Part shown: positions 47,401 to 59,610 of the stretch, one piece after another
How positions within the stretch are numbered: the first letter of the stretch is position 1
Layout: each line of letters begins with the position of its first letter
NCBI GenBank assembly: GCA_001939145.1
Contig: LSRX01000518.1
Span: 76,193 to 140,192 of the forward strand
DNA length: 64,000 nucleotides
Origin: Symbiodinium microadriaticum
Lineage: Eukaryota > Sar > Dinophyceae > Suessiales > Symbiodiniaceae
Reading direction: 5' to 3'
Made by a program: the position numbers and the translations under genes
The notes under the pieces: generated by a model
What the model saw: the letters and a program-made list of their open reading frames with translations, nothing else
Told to the model about the DNA's origin: nothing
Database searches by the model: none

Positions 47401-50400
47401 TCGGAAGTTGCAGCTTTACAGTAGCAGTTAAAGTTTAAATGATCTTGATCGCCGAGTTAGCCAGCGACTGCTAAGCTACCTTGCCGCTGAGTTCTGTGTG
47501 CCGGCAACGTCCTCCTGCCTTCCAGCCGAGCCGACGGACTCCGCGAAGACGGTGACACTCCTTTCAAGGCACGGGGAAAGACCTCAGTCATCATCCCGAC
47601 ATACGCACCTACTTCCAAGCCATCAAGGATTTGCCAAGAACAAGAACGTCAGCTGTAATAAAGTAGGTCATGGAACATGCGTGTTAGGTCTGGTTGAAAG
47701 GCAAAGCGAGCTGCCTAGCAGAGTCCTCGAACCGAGTGAAACATTCAGATAATATCTGGCAAATACTTCAAAACAGACTCCTGCGAGAATGGAGGTTGCT
47801 GGATGTTTTGGGGGTGGGGGGAGGCACTTGAAAGGTATGCGAAACTTGCTTGCCGAGATATCATGCTTATCCGTAGCGCGCCGGGCAAGCATCTTCAGCA
47901 TGGGTGAACTTTGTTCATACCGAATCCGAAACTGCTCGCCATTGCTATCACATTGTCGTTTCGTGGTAGTCACGATGCTTTCCGTTTTTTCGACAGACAT
48001 GTTGAATCCATGCCTTGACTTTAGAAAGGGCTGAGAAACGATGGCTTCGCGGAGCCGTTCGGAGCCCACTGTGTTTATCAAGTCTACAGAGTGATGCGAA
48101 ATTCAGGATTCTGGGGCGCATTGTCCGCTTCTGTGCATCTTGGTTGCATTTCAGCCTGGAGAGCTCCTTGAACTGTTCCAATACAAAGCGGAGCAGCCAG
48201 GTCCGTTCTACATTATCCAAGTTTCTCACGGTCTCTGTGTTTCTCGCCGTTGCTGGCATCTCCCTCTGGCAAGTCAGCCTCGGCATAGGCACGCAGCGGC
48301 TTTTTTGTGTGCTCTGCCCCCCTTCAGACAGAAATGGGCAACTACGTGCCACAAGAATCTTGATTCCCTAGACTCTCTGTGCGCATGGGGATGGAAAACG
48401 GCCTTCCCAAAAAGACTGTACCCGCCGCCAGGCCCTAAGCCATCCAGCCTAAGCCTGGGCAGGAACGGATTTCAAGCTCATTGATCTGACGCCGGACGGG
48501 AGCTACTTGAGCGATTACTACACGCAGGAGCGTCCCATGGGTGGTGCCCAAAGACTGCTGTGTCTGTGACAGCAGAGGCCCGAAGCTTGTACTCTAAATC
48601 GAACCCCAAACTCTAATCAGTCTGGATGCTGAATCCTAAATTCAGAAGTATTACAGTCTACGAGGCGGCATACGGTGAAAGCAACTCTTCACATCTTTAC
48701 GCTGGATTTGGGGCCTCTGGTTTAGGCAGTGCCGGCGAGCGGCCCTGACGTTTGGAAGCATTTGTAAAATACCCTGCAAGCACTGTGTCACTGTGTCACT
48801 CAGAAGACTCCCTCCTTCAGCCCTGCACGACAGCACCCTGCAAACTCTCAAGTGCATGATGGCTTTCTGCATCAGGAGGAGCGGTATTTCGGTGGGATCG
48901 CAATTGGGCTGGCCGTGCCAGCATCTTACTATGTCAAAGGCCTGCTGGGGTCGGAAGTTGAACAATGCCATGCCTTGCTGGGAGACTTAAATCTTTTCTT
49001 CACTGGTTTTTTCTTCAACCATGGGTGTGCACACAGTTTCTGTAGGTTGAAACGATGCAGTCATGTTTCAGTATGATCCTCTCCCTCCGACTGTACCACA
49101 TCTGGCCGTGATTCCTGAATCAGGATCCCTTTGTTGGACTCTTGCCGAATCAAGTTTTTCAGTGAGATTTGTAGTATGGTCACGTCGGCTGATATATTAC
49201 GGACGAAGTCTACGCATGGTCCATTTTTCTTCGATTTTAGCATAAACTGCAGATTGCTTGCACATTGCCTCCAAGGCTAGCTTCGAGTACACAACCCTGC
49301 GCGCGAAGGTGCTAAGATGTGACACGAACCCTTCACGGAATGACCGCACTGCGAAGCTGGGGGTGCAGAGACTCCTGCGGCTGAGCTCCAGCACCCGACA
49401 CGCCTGGCCCCAGTGAGCCCGACCCTTGGAATACTACTGCAATAATACTACAATACTCTCACAATACTACAAACATGCTGTAACATAGAAGGCCTACGAC
49501 CAGAGTCGTCCTTTGTCTCAGGCCCGCTCACCTTCAGTATACGCCAGCTGCCCTGTCAGAGTCCAGCCGCTTCCGCAGTTCAGTGCAGGCCTCAACTTCA
49601 GCTCGCTAGAGGTCCAGCGGAATCTCGAGCTCATCGGTACCTGGGACTTGAAGTTCATTGGGGGATGTCGGTGAAGGCATGGTGCCTGCTGGATGTGGGT
49701 AATGTGCCGCGTCAAGCGTGACTCTGCGAAATGAGGTGCAGAGATGCTGGCAATGCGCATGGTCAACGAAGATCGGGGCCTCAGAAGTTGGCACACCATC
49801 TTCAGCCTGTGGGCTTGGCAGAACCGTGGCAGCTTGCATGTCTTGCCGCTGACGGCCTTCGAAGAAGTGCCCGGTGGGGCGTCCCGGCCCGGGTGCCGAG
49901 CGGGCCTTCCACCAAATGTGAACGACTGTGTCACTCACTTCCTCACAGGGCCAACCTTTCAAGATGCCGTGTTAACCTTCCTCCAAGAGGAACAGTTCGG
50001 CGACTTCTACGGGGATCTGCACTTTTCTTACGTATATGCCGATGGATCCCGTAGACCAGATGCCCGAGACTCTGCAGAGTACGGCTACACTGCCGGCGAC
50101 GTTGTTGCTCCTTCATATGGCGGAGGCGGAGGCTCCTATGTCCTGGACATTGCAAGGCTGATGGTTCGACACGTGGATACCGCCAACAGCGTCGAGCAAG
50201 TCGAGGCCCTGCGGGAGGCCGAGGAGCTTACCGGTCGATGGCAAAGTGCACTTCCAGGCAGCTTCATGAGCCCTGGCTGTTAGAAGTTCCTGTCATGCCA
50301 GCGCCTTCGTTTGAAACTGCTTCAACTGCTCTCCGAGGAACTCTTTCTCGTATATCTTCTACGACCAGTTCCGCATCATTGTATCGCAGATGACCACCAG

Positions 50401-51717
50401 CGTTGCACTTTGTCTGCTGGCTGTAACGATCATTAGCACTCTCGTCTTGGCACACCCTCTCTTGGTGATGTCGGTCGTGCTCGTTCTGGCTCTGGTGTTC
50501 GTAAACCTGCTGGGCAACATTATACTCTGGGACCTGGATCTGAATACGATAAGCATGATCAACCTTGTCATGGCTGTGGGCCTGGTGGTAGCAGCTCTGA
50601 TGCAGAGAACCTTACTTTGCTTTCGAGTGTCCTTCGTGCAGCATGCTTAAGCCTAAGCCTATGCCTCAATCAGGCATGAAGCTGTTTGTGCCTGCATGGG
50701 TCATGAAATTCCGACATCGATAGACCTACCTGTTACGGCGGGTGCTCCCTGCAGCCAGCAGTCACTCAACCGACTACTCCGAAAGGGTTCGGCAGCGTTA
50801 TGCCCACGCTAGTCCCCAGCGATTGCGATTCTGGCTATGTGTTGCAGTAATCCGCCAATGTGATCCCTGCTTCGAGGACTACAGCATGCATGTCGCCCAC
50901 AATTTCAGCCTTCAAGACGACAAGCTTGACAGGGCCGAACGTGCGGCACGCGCCGTGGAAGAGATTGGAGCCTCGTCAAAGAAGAATCATCAACTGTTCG
51001 AGCGCACCGTGGCACATGCCTCTGAACAGAACCTGCATTCCTGCGGGTGGAGCTTTGTTCGGGCGTCGGGTGGGTGCAAAGGGTCTGTTGACAGTTTCGC
51101 AACTTTCCTTGTCTATGCTCTTGACACTTCGGTGCGCTTGTTGAGTTTTAGCTCTTATCCGTGCGGCAGCATGTGCGTCGATCATGCGGTGCTGTGGAAT
51201 CCATCGAAGCTGGCATGCCCTGTGTGTCCGTCTCTGAGACTCTGAGCTTGATGCAAACAGCCTCGGCACATTTGCAATCCTATACTAGCTGCTAGCCTAC
51301 ATATCATAGATGGAGACCTCCATCACGTGGACAGCTAGCAGATCTGCTGGGTCGCGCAACTTTCGGCAAGCACCCACCAGTGCATACCGAGGCCCAGCTA
51401 TCTTTCTCGGCATTAGCACGACTTTCGTTGCCATGATCCCTTTGGCTTTCTCTTCAAGCCAAGCGTTTCGAGTCTTCTTCAAGATGTTCGTGGGCATCGT
51501 CGTGGCTGGTGGCAGCCATGGGCTGGTGTTCCTCCCAGTCTGTCTCTCGCTGGTGGGACCAGGTGGCACGGCAGAGCCCGAGATGAAAATCCAGCCGGAA
51601 AGTTCTGCCAAGAGCCTGGAAACGGAGCCGATTTCCAACGTAATCGGTGGAAACGAGAGCAATGCGCCCGTGACCACGTTGCCGGATGAGTATGAAGGTA
51701 GATCGATCCCGCTATGA
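44464..51717 (+). CDS. Patched/NPC1-like sterol-sensing-domain RND transporter (about 14 exons)
   Basis: ATG at 44464 opens exon 1 (TM1, LFVSILFCLAFGAGF, then ALWVDQHSQQM). Later exons I can place: 44821-~45130 (LIVTAKYGGN, extracellular domain); 45472-45555; 45706-~45840; 46633-46922 (TM3-TM5 with GIGIDDAFVIVNAFD, the RND GxxxDD proton-relay motif); 47001-47146 (FCYYAAVSCCFVWLVHC, TM6); ~48201-48283 (FLAVAGISLWQVSLG, TM7); 48463-~48531 (TDFKLIDLTPDGSYLSDYY); ~48876-48960; ~49510-49640; 49742-~50270 (second extracellular domain, DIARLMVRHVDTANS); ~50338-50587 (TM8-TM10); 50877-~50980 (VDYSMHVAHNF); and ~51396-51717 (TM11-12 and a hydrophilic tail, TGA). The two-fold RND layout with 12 TMs is complete except that TM2 is not securely found. 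Three donors are GC (45556, 46923, 48284); at 46923 and 48284 the joined frame restores conserved residues. The family moves or senses sterols and lipids at membranes. The substrate is unknown. Confidence 0.88.
46058..46463 (+). other. Long open frame inside the Patched-like gene
   Basis: Between two secure exons, an acceptor-like CTGACTAAG opens a ~135-codon + frame (LFASAFVLMRLGLYEQ, then QISKSAGQLLNMVAIHS and VTRQLSTWNESLTSKGL). Its start could supply the missing TM2. The rest does not resemble the RND family. It may be an inserted exon, a retained intron frame or chance. Confidence 0.3.
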
Positions 51718-52289
51718 CCGCCATGATATGACGCGTTTTCAAGCTGTAGGGACACCGCATGTGAGCTCCCTGTAAAGTTTCATCATTGCCGTGGCGCTGA
51801 CGGTTTGTAGCTTGTTCTGCGTATACCATGCGCATAGGGACATAGGTTGCTCTGGAGCTCGTCTTCGTGCATCCGCACGGTTCTATGATGGGACTGACTT
51901 CGCTCCCATGCAGGGTGTACAGGGCAAGCAGGGGTTGTGAAATCCCATGCTGCATTTGGGCTCTGTTTGCATCGACGGTGCGAGGGCAACTGCTACTGAG
52001 CCGAATCGAAGAGCCGAAGAGCATGTAGGCGTCACTGTCCAGCTTCCGCTTGTGCTTTCTATACGAGCATCTACGATCATCTACGAGCGCCGTTAGTTGA
52101 TGCTGCAGTTAGTCGTCGCCTTTTCCACAAGCCCAGACGATGTGCATAGTCTGCGCGCTCAAAGCGCATGCTCAAGTTCTTGGCCGTTATGCGGGTTACG
52201 CTGACCTCGGGGTGCTGAGCCTGGATCGCTGAAGTAGCGCGTGTGTGTGTGTGTTGCCTTTGTTTTGCGTTTTCAACAAACTGCCAGGA
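51718..52289. other. Unassigned DNA
   Basis: No supported gene. Minus frames at 51479-52024 overlap the end of the Patched-like gene and are shadows of it. Confidence 0.45.
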
Positions 52290-52732
52290 TTTTGGCGATT
52301 CGGTCCGATACTGGTACCAGCCTTCTGTAAATCCAGCGCCAGGCATTCCGTGGGTGTGCCTAGGGCCTCTGAACAGAGCCTCGATGTTCTGAAGACACGG
52401 TGGGCATGGGCCACATTGCAAGATGTGGCACCGCGTCCACCTACCTCATCTTTCAATCGCAAGCCGGTGGTGCACAGACCAGGTAGTCGTCTGCCATTGC
52501 CAATGCAGACTTTGGATACCAAGCCTGCGGCAGTCTCGGATGCTGCCTGCGTTTGTGTGCAGATTGCAATCCTTTTGCTTGGAAAAAAGTCTTCCGCATG
52601 CCACAGCCTCAAAGTGGCCACAGTCTTTGTTCGCAGGCCTTTGACAAGACATACCTCCAGCTGGATGGTGACGAGCGGGACGACTTCACCTGGGCCGCCC
52701 TTGGGCGCTTGCGAGGGGGATGGCGGGTTTGA
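52290..52732 (+). CDS. 3' exons of an unrecognised gene
   Basis: The last exon is 52637-52732. It has a strong acceptor (GTCTTTGTTCGCAG) and a 31-residue frame (AFDKTYLQLDGDERDDFTW, then AALGRLRGGWRV) ending in TGA. An upstream + frame at about 52290-52545 includes SEQSLDVLKTRWAWATLQD and KPVVHRPGSRLPLP and is likely another exon; the joint is unresolved. A 209-codon minus frame (52196-52825) covers the same DNA but gives low-complexity, Cys/Pro-rich protein and ignores the splice site. Function unknown. Confidence 0.45.
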
Positions 52733-54470
52733 ACTTCCAGCATCAGGATTGACTGCCAAGGCTTGCCCTCCAGCTAGGATGCCCAGGTGTGCCATGTGGC
52801 TGTGCGCTGAGCATGATGCAGGCATGCTTCATGCAGAGTCTGCTTGAGGTTTAGCGTCGCGACAACTTCTGTGCTGATGCCAGGTCCACACGAAAGGTTT
52901 ACGTGTCTTGACAGCACTTGCGTGGCCAATGAATAAGTTCTGGTTGCAAAGATGGGGCCAGAGTGTGGAACAACAGAGCTTCACATGAGCCTTTTGCTGA
53001 ACCTCGCACTCTCAAGTAGTTCATGCAGTCAGCACGTCGCTGGAAGCTGCTCAGGTTTTTTCTCGTTTCGACATGCAGTATTTCCTACATGTCCTTCGAG
53101 GTGTCGCGTCTCGTTTCGTGCGGCTGTGACCACAAGTACGAGCGACCGAACTGTAAACCCACATATTGCATAGCATGTACTAGTACGTCACACAAGGTCG
53201 TGCGCATGTCGTTGTAAAGCCACAGTGTTAGAAGTTAGAAGGTGGCATGGTTACACATAAACAAAGGCAGGATCATAGATTGAAGAAAAACAGGGTAGTT
53301 ACAAGGCAAGTACATTACGAAGGAGAGGATAAGCAGCGTCGAGCAAAGGCAAAACAAAGGTAAAATAAAAGCAGAACAAAGGCCATCAAAGGCTGCTGAA
53401 GAGCCAGGGTGGCGCGGGGCGGGTTGGGCTGGGTGGGGGCAGGGGAAGCGAAGGAGCAGCGCCTGTTTTGCGCCTTCTTTGAGTGTGCGCGACAGCTTTT
53501 TTGCCTTTACTGGGTCTAGCTTGTTTTTACGTGTTCTTTGCCTTCATTTTACCTCTTGTTTTTTTTTGCCGTCCTTCTTTGCCATCCCAAAGCTGGATGA
53601 AAGTTGACAAAATAGGTGGAAAATTGCTGCCGAGACGCTGCTGGGGCATTCTGCAAAAATGATCCATGAGGCGAAGAGGTGAGAATGTGCGATTTACGCC
53701 GTTTGACTAGCTGGGTGCTGAGCTGAGGCTCCTTCGAGCTTTTATTTACCTTTCTTCCGCTTCTTCCGCCTTTTCTTCCAAATGTTGTTATATCATGCTC
53801 TGCGGTATCCCACGTTCTAACCGATTCTAACCACAGTGCTTCTCTCTGACCGCAATACTATGTAGCCGCCGAGGCAATGTAGCTGATGCAGTGGCCGCAG
53901 TCATGGTCTCGAAGACTCCGCAACATGCCCCATCATAACGAGCTAAGATGAGCTAAGTATGGTGGGGTCCCAGATAACTTGAAGGCGGTCGAGGCCTACA
54001 GCCAGCATCGCACTCGTGATGCCCAGGTTCCTTCAATGTCAAAGGTGTCCAGACGGGCCTGCCTGAGACTCAGGCTGCACGCAACAATGCTGGAGCAGCT
54101 GATTCGCACAGACTGAGGGAGGCGTTGCTTTCAGTTTGGAAAGCCGCCTTAGATCAGGGAAAGGTATGGCCTCAGACACACGCTGAGGAGATACTCGTGC
54201 CTCGCCGTCCAGAAGAGCTTCTCAAGCTTGGAGGACCGGTTCGCTCTTGCGCTCAGTCACGAATTTGAGGAATCACGTGCTGTCTTGATGGAGCCGGATG
54301 ACGACGCTCCTTAAAACGATGGAAGGTTTCCTTATTAAAGCTGGCACCCGTGCCAGGGATCGGCCTTGGAGGCGCACATGAAGGTCCTTTGCCGGATTTC
54401 GCATCCTCACCTCTGCAAGGCTTGGATCTCTGAGATTCTGAAGTTCCGAAGCTCTGCCTGAAACAAGCGC
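52733..54470. other. Unassigned DNA, gene-poor
   Basis: From about 53220 to 54100 there are essentially no open frames of note. The composition is A/G-rich (AAGGCAAAACAAAGG-type repeats near 53320-53390), followed by T-rich stretches. A candidate for an intergenic spacer. Confidence 0.5.
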
Positions 54471-54477
54471 CGGGCAG

Positions 54478-57400
54478 GTCATCGAATGCTTCGAGGAGGA
54501 CGAGGAGCGACTGGTGATCTGCTTGAGACCCAAGGAAAGGAGAGGGGTCTCTCCTACTGAGGCCATGTATGGCCCCAAATTCAACACAGGATGGCCGGGA
54601 CAAGGCTAGGAAGGCCCGGCCACACGGGAGTTTAGTCCGTCAGATCCATCCGTGCGGCATGGGTTCTCTTCTTTTCAAGAAACCCGCCGAGGCGAGAAGC
54701 CTTCGAAGGAGAGGCTCGTCACTGGCGAGACTGGCGAGTCGGATCCCGATTCGCGATAGCACACCGTTGCCAGCTGCTGAACATATCCGTCCGGCAAATC
54801 TATGTCACAAGTCAGAATGCAAGGAGCACGTGAGTTTACTTGAGTACTTGGGCTGAGCGTCGTCATGGCGTCGACTCACGGAATTGCATCACGACTGGAC
54901 CAGGTCAGTGTTGCTTTGCATCCTATGCGGGTTTGCCCTGACGGAGCTTCAAGCTTGGATCGCTGAGGCCTTGGAGTCTTGATGAGACGTCGGTGGCCGA
55001 GTCTGTGAGAAAGAAAGGCAAGACACGAGATGGCACTAGGTGACTAGGCCCATATGCCACAGAGGTTAATTTAGTGCAGGGGCTGTCGGCAGCAACATGT
55101 TGAGGACTGGTGCAGATTCGCGGAAGAGTGAACGCATTGTGCGGAGCTCAGACACGAGGACGCTTTGATAGGCCGACATCACCCGATAGAAGCAAAAGCA
55201 AGCATGCCTAAGCATGTAAGCAGGCAAGCTTGTAGAAAGAACCAGATGAGGAGATTGCCAGGTCGGTTCCCTCTCTAACTCGCGTAGGTTGCGGAGATGA
55301 TGCGACAGATTCTGTCTGCCCTTGCACATGGGCATGCGAGAGGACTGCATGACACCACTCGTATCTTCCGATGCCTTTTACTGGTCCCCTAGCCGTCGTG
55401 CCGCAGGTGTTGTGCAAGTTTTCAGCTTCGAGAGGATGCGTGCACGCGATGATTACACCGGACAAGATCCGGGTGATGCAGCCGCAGCAAGCCTAGTGCG
55501 ACTGGATTGAGGGTTCAGGTCCATCCGTGATAAGCGCAGGGAGTGCGTGACGGAGTTTTCCCGTCAACTCAGTGGTACCGATGACTTGTATCCTGCCTGC
55601 GGGCAATCTGCAAGTAATCTGGCTTCGTGAACTGAGCAATTATATTATTGACAGTGTATAGGAAGGGAAGGGTTGTGTGAACGTTGACATTCTTTTGGCT
55701 ATTGTGTGCGTGGACGCAACGGAACTCACAATGCCTGGCCTTCGCGCCGTTAGAGCGAGGTCGTCGAAAAGCCAATCTTCGAAGTGCCGTCCCTAAATGC
55801 CAGTCGAGGAGGCTCAATTGGGCTTCTCATAGCCCCAGTGCTTGTCCCTGCCAGCGTGGGTCCCCCCCCCGTGCGGAAACCATTTTGCTCAGGATTCCCC
55901 AGCTCAAGGTCATTGGCTTCGGCCTCGCATATGCCAGCTGCCCGGCGGACACTGCCCGGTCCTTCCAAGTTGCTCTGGCAAAGAGTGTATCCGCTTAAAG
56001 CGAGGCCTTGCTGCCTCCACTGGGCATCTTCTTACAGAAAGACCTGGTGAAGAAGGACAGCATGTCGTGACTTCTAGTCGCACCGTGGGAGTCTCCGAGT
56101 CGAAGCGCTGCTTGGATTCAGAACCCGGTGTGTCCCCGGCGAGGATCGCGACGTCACTGCGATGACAGGCAGCTCCCCAACGGCCCAGCACCCTGTCTTT
56201 GAGCTGCTGCGGGTACGAGGCCTCCCCTACACTGCTATGGAATCCATGCTGGTGGCCGCCTGAGGCTTCGTAGCGCTGCTTTGAACAGTGGACCCCTTTC
56301 CAGTGGCTTCTCTGCATTCCCGCCGAGTCCAAAGAAGTCTACCTGAACAACATCCGAAGCCTCCATGACTCAGGACCCCCCTCCCGAAAAGCTCAGTTGA
56401 TGGAGTTTGCCTGGCCTGTGACATGTTTTCAAGCGAGGACCGGCCCAGGAGTCTGAAGATGCAGCACAGGCCCTTGAGCCGTCCTGCAATGGCACGGGCC
56501 AATCGCAACTTCCAGCGACGGGAAATGAAGCAATTGAGTCTCTGCTAGTAGTACTCATAGTAGGCAGGCCGTGTCTTGTCTACTCAGTCACGTTCTTGTC
56601 CTCCGCTTCGGATGAAGGCCTCTCCTCGCATCTCGGTGCTGGACGAGTCTGGGCCGGCGGCCCAATGCCAGCAGTGCGGCAAGACAGTGATCAGAACTCC
56701 TGTTGGTTGCCGCGTCCAGGGCACGAACTTCCAGCAGTTCCGCACCCCGCTCCACAGATCTGCACCTGCGCCTTGTCACGAGTTGTTGAGCCGTTCGGTG
56801 ACACATGGAAGCCCTTTGCAGAATCAGCGCGACGATCACGGCAAAGCTCAAGCTTACCTTAATAAGGCGACTTTGGGTATTCCCATTGGTTTTGAATCAA
56901 GTCTGAGCATGAGCAGTTCTCTGGGAGTGGCTCCCGGAGTCACTCAGACGTATGGAGTCTCAGCACACTCAAGCCAAGGATCGATGGGCAGCTCATGGGA
57001 CGCCATCCTCCAGGTGCTGACAAGGCCCATGTGCTCCTGGATCACCACCACCTCAGTGTCGACACAAGAACTGCTAGTAGAGAGGCACTTCGGGTGTGAG
57101 AGAGAGAGATCGAGTTCGCGATACCTTCGAGTACCGCTGGCATTCATGTGCTCCTCCGGTGATAGGCCGACGTCTGGGCAGTCGGGGCATTGGCCTACCG
57201 ACTGCTGACCGGAGCAGAGTCCCGAGAGGTGTTTTCTCAAGGCAAGCCTTACATCCCGAAGCCCTACAGCCGTGGAAGACCTAAAGCCATCTAAAGTCAT
57301 GAAGTTCTACCAGACAAGATCCCAAACGCGTGAACCCAGAAAACGGCGTGGCGTCATCTAAATCCTGGGGTCCTCGCCTTGTTTTGGGCGTCTCAGGTCG

Positions 57401-59590
57401 CTCCGTTCTTGCCGAACCTGAGCACCAAGCGAAGGGAGAAGAAAGAGGAGGGGAAGTTCAGTGCCGTCCTTTAGGGTCTAGGGCTGGAGGGGCTTTTGGG
57501 GTGGCAGGGTTTCGTGGGACCCGCTGGGGGGTTCAACTAAGGCTACCAGTTCGAGCCGAATGAGGGCCTGCCCTGGTCAGGATCTCCTGAACTTCATGCA
57601 GGAGGAGCCCATCAAGTTTCTCAAGTCGGCTTGGCCCTTAACTCGTAGTCTGCTTGTTGTTGCCAGATCCTGGCATCTTCGCATGTCTTCCGAGCTATGG
57701 TGTCAGGACTGGGCGAACCGCTCCTCAAAGTGCCTGGATGCCACGGCCTCAGATGAGTGTTACGTGCATGTGAGATAGGCGCTTGGCAAAGCAACTTGCA
57801 GAACCCGGCTGCGCTGGTTGCTGCAGCATGAGAATCCCTGGACGGAGGCTGTTCGATGCATGTTGCGCGTGACACCCTCGCTGCGTCCCAGCGCTGCTGC
57901 AGGTGACTTAGTTTCAGGCTGCAATGAGGGCCTCATAAATACCTGGCCCATAAGGAAGATCCAGTAGGCTATGCTAGATTCTGGGGTTTGCTTCAGAAAG
58001 AGGGTTTTTTGCAGCATGGTGTGTTCGATGCATTCACACTGGTGTCGGTATGCACTACCAAGCAGCTTGGTTGTCTTCGCCCACCGCCCGGGTCCAGCCC
58101 GCGAAGCTTCACCAGTCTTCTTTTCAGAAGCCCCTTTTCCTAAGGATCTTCTTCGTCACCCTTGGTTGAAGCTCGGCCGCGAGCCGGTGCCGTATGTTCG
58201 GGCGGCGGCCTTGGTGGATCCAAGGGGTTCCCTTGTGTCTGTGAGTTGAGTCCGCGTTCGTTTGCACAAGTCGTTTCATGGCCGTGGGTAATTTGCTACA
58301 GGTTCATCGGCTGTTCGCGAACGGGTTGAACTACCTGAAGGACCGACAGTCTGCAGGTCGGCTTTCGAAGTCAGTGCTTTTCCCACGTGGCGCCAAAGAT
58401 TTGAACAAGCTTGCAACATCCCCTTATCCAGGAGACTCAGTTCAAGAAGTTGGTCATCCGCGTCATTGCCGAGCAGATGCCAGAAACCGGGCCCCATATG
58501 CAGCAGGTGCTGGTGTTGGGCGGTGGTGGGGCAGTGATGATCGACTGATATTTGAGCACTTCGCCTGTCACCCGCTTCCTTTCAGTGACTCCAGTTCTGT
58601 GTGCTTTCTGGTACGGTGGTGGCGGCCCCTTTGCTTCAGTCTTATCGCCCAAAACCCTAAACCCCAAACCCTTAACACTTTTTGGGTAGTTCTCCAAATT
58701 AGGGCCCATTCTAGGTTCCAATATATAGTACGAAACCCTTATGTAAAAGGACCCTATAAGGGACCCTAGTTAGAGAGCTACGCATATGCCTGTTCTGCAG
58801 CAAGATGGCGACCCTTAGAAGGCTGGGATCTCGGCACAATTGGAAACCGATCATCGAAGGAAGCCTCCCGAGAGCGGAAGTAGTCATGCCTACTTGAAGA
58901 CCCCGCTCTACATGAACATAATAATACTATAATGCTTTAGCAATAGAATATCATGACACTGTGAACCGTAAACCCCTAATACGACCATACTACAGTACTA
59001 TAAGACTGAGAAGGTATAATAACAGAACAAGACATTGTCTAATAACACAATAATATACTATTAGAACATCTAGAGCCAGAGATCCGTGACATGATCTGCA
59101 GGCTCAAAGCGTCTTTCGAGCTCTGGACAGAGACCGCGACTGCTTGTTGAGCCCGGCAGAGTTTCTCGAGGCCTGCCGGATCTGGATTTGTTTCTGCAGC
59201 GACCGAAATCTGTCCTCCGTCCCTTTAAGGATCTGTTAGGATAGGATCATTCAGCACACGAGCCGTCTCCTTTGCCTGGCATGGGCGTGGAACCGTGCCG
59301 TGACAGGGGCTACGCCTCTTCCCAGACTTGATGGAACGCCTTGGTGAGGCAAGGCGGAGATGAGTGTAAGTGTGTGTGTGTGTGTGGCATGACAAGAAGC
59401 TTGTGGCCGAAGCATGTACCAGAGCAACTCAATCATGTGTTAGTGGGATGAATTATCTTGAACTATCATGAGCTATCTGCTCTTCCTTTTCTGACTTCGA
59501 AACTTCGATGCCGACGCCTGAAGCCGTGCGCGAAAACAGAGCTCTCAGGATCCAGAGAAGCTTTTCGAGGCCGCTGACCGCGATGGCTCG
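54478..59590 (+). CDS. Calcium-dependent-type protein kinase with EF-hands (fragmentary exon set)
   Basis: Secure 3' exons: 57827-57902 (ENPWTEAVRCMLRVTPSLRP, kinase subdomain XI, with the invariant Arg); 58128-58240 (DLLRHPWLK, end of the catalytic domain, in phase with the previous exon); 58441-58506 (FKKLVIRVIAEQMPE, the post-kinase junction helix); 59102-~59190 (EF-hand loop DRDRDCLLSPAE with acids at 1, 3, 5 and 12); and 59549-~59585 (FEAADRDGSG, start of a second EF loop). The order kinase, junction helix, EF-hands is that of CDPKs, which are Ca2+-activated Ser/Thr kinases. Upstream, 55893-~55980 (PQLKVIGFGLAYA) matches subdomain VII but carries GFG in place of DFG. 54478-54513 (VIECFEEDEERL) resembles subdomain IV/V more weakly. 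I could not find the glycine loop, the VIb HRD motif or APE, so the catalytic half is incomplete in my reading. The second EF loop runs straight into TA repeats. Confidence 0.7.
54520..54770 (+). other. Additional protein-like frames near the kinase 5' side
   Basis: The VIECFEEDEERL frame stays open to a TAG at 54609. A separate frame after TTCTTTTCAAG (54679) encodes ETRRGEKPSKERLVTGETGE, ending in TAG. Either could be alternative kinase-gene exons or chance. Confidence 0.25.
55395..55630 (+). other. Possible exons inside the kinase gene span
   Basis: After GTCGTGCCGCAG (55406) the frame VVQVFSFERMRARDDYTGQD stays open to TGA at 55510. A further frame, FRSIRDKRRECVTEFSRQLS, lies at about 55515-55575. 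Both are protein-like but unassigned. Confidence 0.25.
56576..57208 (+). other. 210-codon open frame inside the kinase gene span
   Basis: The longest frame of the region, Ser/Gln/Gly-rich with a CQQCGKTV element near its N-terminus. A minus-strand frame (56944-57300) overlaps it. It could be a linker exon or an intronic frame. No domain is recognised. Confidence 0.25.
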
Positions 59591-59610
59591 GGGCCGCCTC
59601 CCCAGACCAT

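Noticed and set aside
52196..52825. 209-codon minus-strand frame
   Set aside because: The + strand of the same DNA has a strong acceptor and a better terminal exon; the minus frame reads as a shadow.
55871..55893. Possible relic of the dinoflagellate spliced leader (ACCATTTTGCTCAGG)
   Set aside because: Only the CCATTTTG core agrees with the leader; the rest differs, and the site works simply as a splice acceptor. A match this short is expected by chance.
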